Below are positions 6,159-9,426 of a DNA stretch of 9,426 bases, piece by piece. The notes below the pieces were generated by a model. That model saw only the letters and a program-made list of their open reading frames with translations, was not told where the DNA came from and made no database searches. The position numbers and the translations under genes were made by a program. Origin of the DNA: a bacterium. Its GTDB lineage: Bacteria; Patescibacteriota; Microgenomatia; JAADGY01. The number at the start of each line of letters is the position of its first letter. Within the stretch, counting starts at the first letter, position 1. The DNA lies in contig JAADGY010000096.1 of NCBI GenBank assembly GCA_013152165.1, positions 1 through 9,426 of the forward strand. Reading direction: 5' to 3'.

Positions 6159-6950
6159 ATGGCCAAAATTATTAAGCTGCTGATCGGAGTATTAATCGGC
6201 TTCGGAGTTATTTTATTTTTACAATCTTCCAACCGGCCATCCCTTGAACCGCCTAACCCATTTAGTCAAACAAAATCCAACGACCAGCCGGTTCTTTATA
6301 ACCTAGGCGTTAAGTTTGGCGATTGGGATAAGGCCAACAACAAAGCCGGTGATTTTTTGTTCAGCCAAAAGATTTTAAACTCAAGCCAGTTTTTAATGGT
6401 TCAAAACAAGATTTTAGTTGAGTTTGGCACCAGGGTTTACGGCCACAACCAGCAAGCCAAGCTTTTGCCGGAAATGACATACATTTTGCCCGCAGGAACA
6501 AAGGTAATGGCTCCAATTGAGGGCTTGGTCAAGCTTGATAAGATCGATTGGTCCGGCGACTACGCGGTTCATATAACCAGGCCCGGCTCAAACTGGCTGG
6601 TCAGTTTGGAGCATGTTATAAAACCCGTGGTTGAAAACGGCGACCGAGTCAAAGCCGGACAGGTGGTTGCCCAAGTTTCAACCGCTGATTTGGCCGATAC
6701 AAATTTTGGATTTGTCGAACTGGCGGTTTGGAAGGGCGGTCAAAGCCAGGAAGACATCATAAAAATCTGCCCGTTTGCAGCCTTAGCTGATGACCTTAAG
6801 CCCAAGTATGTAAAACTTATCAGAAGCCTAGCAAAAGATTGGGAGAAGTTTGCCGGCAAAGATATTTACAACCAAAATTCATGGGCTCTGCCCGGCTGTG
6901 TCTATAATCAATTGACAGAAGCCGAAGCGGTTAGTGGAATAAAAAAATAG
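6159..6950 (+). CDS. Membrane-anchored LytM/M23-like protein, probably non-catalytic
   Basis: The 263-residue protein has an N-terminal helix at about residues 4-21 (signal anchor or uncleaved signal) and an exported body. The segment from GTKVMAPIEGLV (113-124) through LEHVIKPVVENGDRVKAGQVVAQV (150-173) matches the beta-sandwich of peptidase M23/LytM domains, including the usual GDxVKxGQ turn. M23 enzymes cut peptidoglycan cross-bridges using a zinc held by HxxxD and HxH motifs. Here His152 matches the middle YAH-type histidine, but the first HxxxD is not evident before residue 113, and the final HxH strand reads GFVELAVW (184-191). It is therefore probably a non-catalytic relative, perhaps a regulator or cell-wall binding protein. 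Two cysteines (204 and 247) lie in the C-terminal extension. The gene converges on tRNA-Leu with a 6-nt gap. Confidence 0.72.
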   Translation: MAKIIKLLIGVLIGFGVILFLQSSNRPSLEPPNPFSQTKSNDQPVLYNLGVKFGDWDKANNKAGDFLFSQKILNSSQFLMVQNKILVEFGTRVYGHNQQAKLLPEMTYILPAGTKVMAPIEGLVKLDKIDWSGDYAVHITRPGSNWLVSLEHVIKPVVENGDRVKAGQVVAQVSTADLADTNFGFVELAVWKGGQSQEDIIKICPFAALADDLKPKYVKLIRSLAKDWEKFAGKDIYNQNSWALPGCVYNQLTEAEAVSGIKK

Positions 6951-6956
6951 TTTCTG

Positions 6957-7038
6957 TGCCGCGGGCGGGAGTTGAACCCGCACGAGTTGCCTCACAGGAT
7001 CCTAAATCCTGCGCGTCTGCCGATTCCGCCACCGCGGC
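6957..7038 (-). tRNA. tRNA-Leu, anticodon UAG
   Basis: Read on the minus strand, the acceptor arm pairs GCCGCGG (7038-7032) with CCGCGGC (6964-6958), with A6957 complement as discriminator base. The anticodon stem CAGGA/TCCTG encloses the loop TTTAGGA, giving anticodon UAG (leucine, CUA codons). A long variable arm (GAG-GCAA-CTC) marks a class II tRNA, and the T arm is GCGGG-TTCAACT-CCCGC. The 3' CCA is not encoded. No promoter is clear upstream, where only A/T-rich sequence is seen. Confidence 0.96.
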
Positions 7039-7094
7039 TGTTAACTCCACCAAATTTTAACAGCTAGTAACTATACGTTATATTTTAACCTAAA

Positions 7095-7138
7095 GCGCAG
7101 GATTTAGGATCATTTCAATTACATCCTGCGCGTCTGCC
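7095..7138. repeat. Rearranged partial copies of the tRNA-Leu gene
   Basis: Bases 7095-7111 are an inverted copy of tRNA bases 6998-7014 (17 of 17, anticodon arm). Bases 7123-7138 are a direct copy of tRNA bases 7006-7021 (16 of 16, anticodon-arm to D-arm). Together they form a hairpin with 9-bp arms GCGCAGGAT (7095-7103) and ATCCTGCGC (7123-7131). This is too little to be a second tRNA gene. It may be a recombination or integration scar, or a tRNA-derived structured RNA. Confidence 0.75.
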
Positions 7139-7139
7139 A

Positions 7140-7171
7140 GCCTCGCGTCGACGCAAGTCGAGGCGGCTTGC
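7140..7171. other. Short structure-rich stretch in the gene-free region
   Basis: GCCTCG (7140-7145) can pair with CGAGGC (7159-7164). Alternatively TCGAC (7148-7152) pairs with GTCGA (7157-7161) over a GNRA-type GCAA loop, and GCAAG (7153-7157) pairs with CTTGC (7167-7171). A 10-bp palindrome, GCGTCGACGC, lies at 7145-7154. This could be part of an RNA, a protein site or a decayed element. In the rest of 7172-7270 I see nothing beyond A/T-rich sequence and a weak AACCAC/GTGGTT repeat. Confidence 0.35.
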
Positions 7172-7274
7172 AATCTTTCTTATTTTATCACCTCTGTACC
7201 TTTCCTATAGTTTTAACCACCTTGGTAAAAACCTTGATGGTGTGGTTGAGTTTAAGAAGATAAGAACAGAATTT

Positions 7275-7324
7275 TGTCAACCCCCGGGGTTGCCCAGGCG
7301 GCAACCCCGGGGGTTGACATTTTT
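7275..7324 (+). terminator. Perfect 20-bp inverted repeat, terminator-like on the plus strand
   Basis: The arms 7275-7294 and 7300-7319 are exact reverse complements around a CAGGC loop, with a central C5G4 core. On the plus strand TTTTT (7320-7324) follows at once, which fits an intrinsic terminator. The nearest plus-strand gene ends over 320 bases away at 6950, so it could stop read-through from there or end an unrecognised RNA. On the minus strand no U-run follows. Confidence 0.6.
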
Positions 7325-7395
7325 GGGGCATTCACAAGATCACCGGAAACTTCAAACCAGCCAATTGAAAAATATGTACACAACCTGTTTGGTGT

Positions 7396-8163
7396 TTAAG
7401 GCAGTCGAAACTCAAATGACTTAACAATATTGTTGACAGCAGACTTCAACATAGGGTCATCAGACACAAACTGCCCCCTTATCGCTGCCTTTTTGTCAAA
7501 AATATAAATCTGGAAAACAGTATACATTTTATCAGTTGCCTGCTTTGTCCGCTGGCGCTTAAAGGCTTTGTGATTGTCAATCTTCGTCCAGGAGCACATC
7601 TCCTTGCCGCGGCCCCTGATCTCTCCTTCTTGATTGCAAACGTTAGAATAATATTCTGAATCAGGCGTAGGCATAGCCAGCTGATCAACACAAACGTAAC
7701 TGCCGGTTACCGATGGATTTCGAGCTAAACCCCCTGGGTCGTAAGAAAAATCAGAACTAACATAGCAATCATAACCCAAACTTTTTACATCATCTTGGTA
7801 CTTCCAAGTGGAAGGATGCTTTAATTTATATTTAAACAAAGGCCCAACCTGGCCCAAGCGAGTTATCCAAGCCAAAGGGGTAGGGGTGGGGGGTGCAACA
7901 TCAAAAACAGGTCGGGAAGTTTTGACGATATTTTTTTGTTGTGAAAGTTTGGCAATTTCTTGGCTTAAAGATAAAACTTGCTGTTTTAAACTATTAATTT
8001 CCTTTTGATTTAAATAAAATAAATACGATACCCCGCTTGCCACAAAAAGCAGTACAAAAACCAGAATATAAACAGCCCAAGGCAATTGGAATTGTCGCGA
8101 TGATCGAGGCGGAGTTGCTTCAATAATATCTGCTGTCGGCGTATCCACAGTATCCATATCCAT
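7396..8163 (-). CDS. Membrane-anchored coiled-coil protein with a four-cysteine exported domain
   Basis: I do not recognise a named family. From the ATG at 8163 the protein has 255 residues: an acidic cytoplasmic N-terminus (1-27), one transmembrane helix (about 29-51), a short likely coiled coil (about 53-78, QKEINSLKQQVLSLSQEIAK), a Pro/Thr linker PPTPTP (91-96) and an exported domain. The domain opens with LFKYKLKHPSTWKY (109-122), like the start of PsbP-like domains (a strand then a Y-x-x-P-x-x-W turn), and closes with an amphipathic helix-strand (MLKSAVNNIVKSFEF), also typical of them. Its four cysteines (133, 158, 176, 190) could form two disulfides. A TTG at 8193 would add ten residues. 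TAGAAT (8174-8169) ends 5 nt before the chosen ATG and may be its -10. A weak hairpin covers the stop region near 7375-7396. Confidence 0.7.
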   Translation of the reverse strand: MDMDTVDTPTADIIEATPPRSSRQFQLPWAVYILVFVLLFVASGVSYLFYLNQKEINSLKQQVLSLSQEIAKLSQQKNIVKTSRPVFDVAPPTPTPLAWITRLGQVGPLFKYKLKHPSTWKYQDDVKSLGYDCYVSSDFSYDPGGLARNPSVTGSYVCVDQLAMPTPDSEYYSNVCNQEGEIRGRGKEMCSWTKIDNHKAFKRQRTKQATDKMYTVFQIYIFDKKAAIRGQFVSDDPMLKSAVNNIVKSFEFRLP

Positions 8164-8243
8164 GACTAATTCTAACACTAATTCCTTAAACAATGCGGCT
8201 TAAAAACATGCAGCCTGCTTTATAGTTTTTATTATTGGCCAAT

Positions 8244-8969
8244 TTAGGATAACTTTTTTAAAACGCTTTTGTAAGCCCTTGACAATTTTGGCTGTTTGGC
8301 GACTAAATTTTTCATTTTAGCCAAAATCCTTTGCCCCTCGCTTTTAAAATATTTAGCATTGGCCTGGGAAAAAATCATCATAATATTCCAAATAACGGTC
8401 GGGTGGTTAGAATACTTTTTAAGCCCCCTGCCTATTTGTTTTTCGGTTTCAACCGGGTGCCGCCTAAAAACAGCCGCCAAGCCAAATGGCCCGCAATTTT
8501 TCTTGACATACGCATCGTCAGACTGCATGATATTCTCGAATAAAATATATATTTTGCTTAATTGCTTATCTTCACGAGGCATCTTTTTTATCAAACCGAC
8601 ACTAACTGCCCGCTTTAAATATAAATTATTGCCCTTCGTCCAGGTTAGATAAACAGGATAAAGCTGGTCAAAATATTTTTGGTTTAATCGCTTAATGACG
8701 CTGGCCGCCTCTTCCCTTATTTCCCAGTTATCATGGCAAGCCAGTGATTTGATTAGATCAATCACTAATTCGGGCTGGGCTTCATAAAGTTCGACGGTAA
8801 TCAGGTGGGCGATCAGATCCCAGCCGGCTTTGCTGCTTGTGGCTTTTAATCTTTGGATTAACTTTGCCAACTCATCTAACGACATTAATTTGGCCAGAGA
8901 CTGTCCCTGCTTGCGCCTTAACGGTGTGCCTAGAAGCTTGATACGTTCAATAAAATCGTCTAATTCCAT
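8244..8969 (-). CDS. AlkD-like HEAT-repeat protein (DNA alkylation repair family)
   Basis: The 241-residue protein is all-helical with HEAT-like repeats. The most typical are DNWEIREEAASVIKR (80-94), LYLKRAVSVGLIKK (116-129) and DDAYVKKNCGPFGLAAVFRRHP (151-172). This pattern (Asp-x-Trp-x-x-Arg-Glu, then Lys-Arg-Ala, then Asp-Asp-x-Tyr-Val-Lys-Lys) is characteristic of the DNA alkylation repair/AlkD-like family. AlkD proteins are glycosylases that remove bulky or charged alkylated bases without base flipping. I cannot place the AlkD active-site Trp and Asp residues reliably, so a plain HEAT-scaffold role is possible. The ATG at 8969 lies 2 nt after the toxin stop with no Shine-Dalgarno sequence. 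The gene is therefore probably co-transcribed, and perhaps translationally coupled, with the toxin-antitoxin pair. Confidence 0.72.
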   Translation of the reverse strand: MELDDFIERIKLLGTPLRRKQGQSLAKLMSLDELAKLIQRLKATSSKAGWDLIAHLITVELYEAQPELVIDLIKSLACHDNWEIREEAASVIKRLNQKYFDQLYPVYLTWTKGNNLYLKRAVSVGLIKKMPREDKQLSKIYILFENIMQSDDAYVKKNCGPFGLAAVFRRHPVETEKQIGRGLKKYSNHPTVIWNIMMIFSQANAKYFKSEGQRILAKMKNLVAKQPKLSRAYKSVLKKLS

Positions 8970-8971
8970 TT

Positions 8972-9364
8972 TTAAAGCCGGCTAATATCAAATAAAATTA
9001 GATTTGGTATATGGTTATAATCTTTCAAATTTAAAGTCAGCAGGCTGTCATTATTCATAATGGCGGTAGCAGCTATAGCAGCGTCCGCTAGTTCAATAGG
9101 CCTGGGCAAGTCACGAGCGATTTTTCCAGCTAACTGGGCTATTTCATAAGTGTAAGATAATATCTGCAATGGTGCAAGAGTGGCGATCATTAACTGTTCT
9201 TTGCTTTTATCTTTAGTGCTTTGGCCTTCATATAATTCTTGAATAGAAATTACAGAAATAGCTAAATCTTTAGCGGGATAACGTTGAACCAATTTCTCTA
9301 AAATTGAAGCGCTTTTTTTTCGCCGGAGATAATCAATGATAATATTAGTATCTAGAATTACCAT
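8972..9364 (-). CDS. vapC: VapC-like PIN-domain ribonuclease toxin
   Basis: At 130 residues it is the normal size for a VapC toxin, an Mg2+-dependent RNase usually cutting tRNA or rRNA and held inactive by its VapB partner. PIN motifs are present in order: LDTNIIIDYL (4-13, Asp5), SIQELYEG (40-47, Glu43), ELADAAIAATAI (91-102, Asp94) and LLTLNLKDYNHIP (108-120, Asn112 at the usual D/N site, with Asp115 close by). All acidic metal ligands appear intact, so it is probably active. The ATG at 9364 overlaps the stop of an upstream frame by 7 bp, the usual antitoxin-toxin arrangement. Two bases after its stop the AlkD-like gene begins. The local sequence is somewhat more A/T-rich than argS, which would suit acquisition by transfer but does not prove it. 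Confidence 0.92.
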   Translation of the reverse strand: MVILDTNIIIDYLRRKKSASILEKLVQRYPAKDLAISVISIQELYEGQSTKDKSKEQLMIATLAPLQILSYTYEIAQLAGKIARDLPRPIELADAAIAATAIMNNDSLLTLNLKDYNHIPNLILFDISRL

Positions 9365-9426
9365 TCTTTTTTTCTTTTTTTAGAAGCGCTAATTTCCACT
9401 TTTTTCCTTTTGGCTTTTATGCTTGG
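9358..9426 (-). CDS. Antitoxin of the VapC toxin (C-terminal 22 residues only)
   Basis: A minus-strand frame enters from the right edge and ends in TAA at 9360-9358, overlapping the vapC start as ATGGTAA. The visible tail PSIKAKRKKVEISASKKRKK is strongly basic, ends in Glu-Trp, and fits an antitoxin tail that wraps the toxin. The DNA-binding half is outside the window, so the antitoxin family cannot be named. The call rests on the overlap with vapC and on gene order. Confidence 0.55.
   Translation of the reverse strand, partial: PSIKAKRKKVEISASKKRKKEW

Noticed and set aside
7095..7138. Second tRNA gene or tRNA pseudogene
   Set aside because: Only the D/anticodon segment is copied, once inverted; acceptor and T arms are absent.
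7242..7424. 60-codon plus-strand frame across the 20-bp palindrome
   Set aside because: Its codons are dictated by the inverted repeat (Pro/Gly/Arg-rich) and it runs into the 3' end of the opposing gene; no promoter, start signal or protein-like pattern.
8296..8652. Plus-strand frame of 118 codons in the HEAT gene
   Set aside because: It is antisense to the HEAT-repeat gene, whose amphipathic repeat pattern is clear.
1..9426. CRISPR array, insertion sequence or phage module
   Set aside because: No regularly spaced repeats, transposase, integrase or phage gene is visible; the only repeats are hairpins, the promoter pair and the tRNA fragment.

Overview
The window looks like chromosomal DNA from a small-genome bacterium, most likely a Patescibacteria/CPR lineage and perhaps the Microgenomates side. 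This is inferred from gene content: a DUF4012 protein, a 54-residue two-helix membrane protein, single-pass anchored proteins with short exported domains, a lone prenyl synthase, very tight packing, and no recognisable Shine-Dalgarno sequence before any gene. No marker gene fixes the lineage.

Layout. At 1-1045 (minus) is the N-terminal 348 codons of a DUF4012 membrane protein, starting 2 nt after the arginyl-tRNA synthetase gene argS (1048-2817, minus). A terminator hairpin at 2866-2899 separates argS from an upstream two-gene unit on the same strand: a P-loop nucleoside/nucleotide-kinase-like protein (3657-4304) overlapping a HAD-family hydrolase (2936-3667). A divergent, palindrome-rich intergenic region (4305-4463) follows. 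It carries the same 16-bp promoter element facing both ways. A trans-prenyl synthase (4464-5540, plus) then converges on a HIT-family protein (5553-5897, minus). Next, on plus, are a small two-helix membrane protein (5956-6120) and an anchored LytM/M23-like protein that seems to lack most catalytic residues (6159-6950). A tRNA-Leu(UAG) on minus (6957-7038) is followed by about 357 gene-free bases holding a rearranged partial copy of that tRNA, a structured stretch and a perfect 20-bp inverted repeat. The right end is all minus strand: an anchored coiled-coil protein (7396-8163) and, running in from the right edge, an antitoxin tail, a VapC-like PIN toxin and an AlkD-like HEAT-repeat protein packed as one operon.

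How it works together. The cytoplasmic genes are translation (argS, tRNA-Leu), nucleotide or phosphate chemistry (kinase plus HAD, HIT) and isoprenoid chain elongation. Four proteins face the membrane or cell exterior. No complete novel defence or mobile system is visible. The most unusual signals are regulatory. Five genes have an exact TATAAT ending only 6-8 nt before the ATG, which predicts leaderless mRNAs. The divergent promoter pair and the scrambled tRNA-Leu fragment are the next most interesting.
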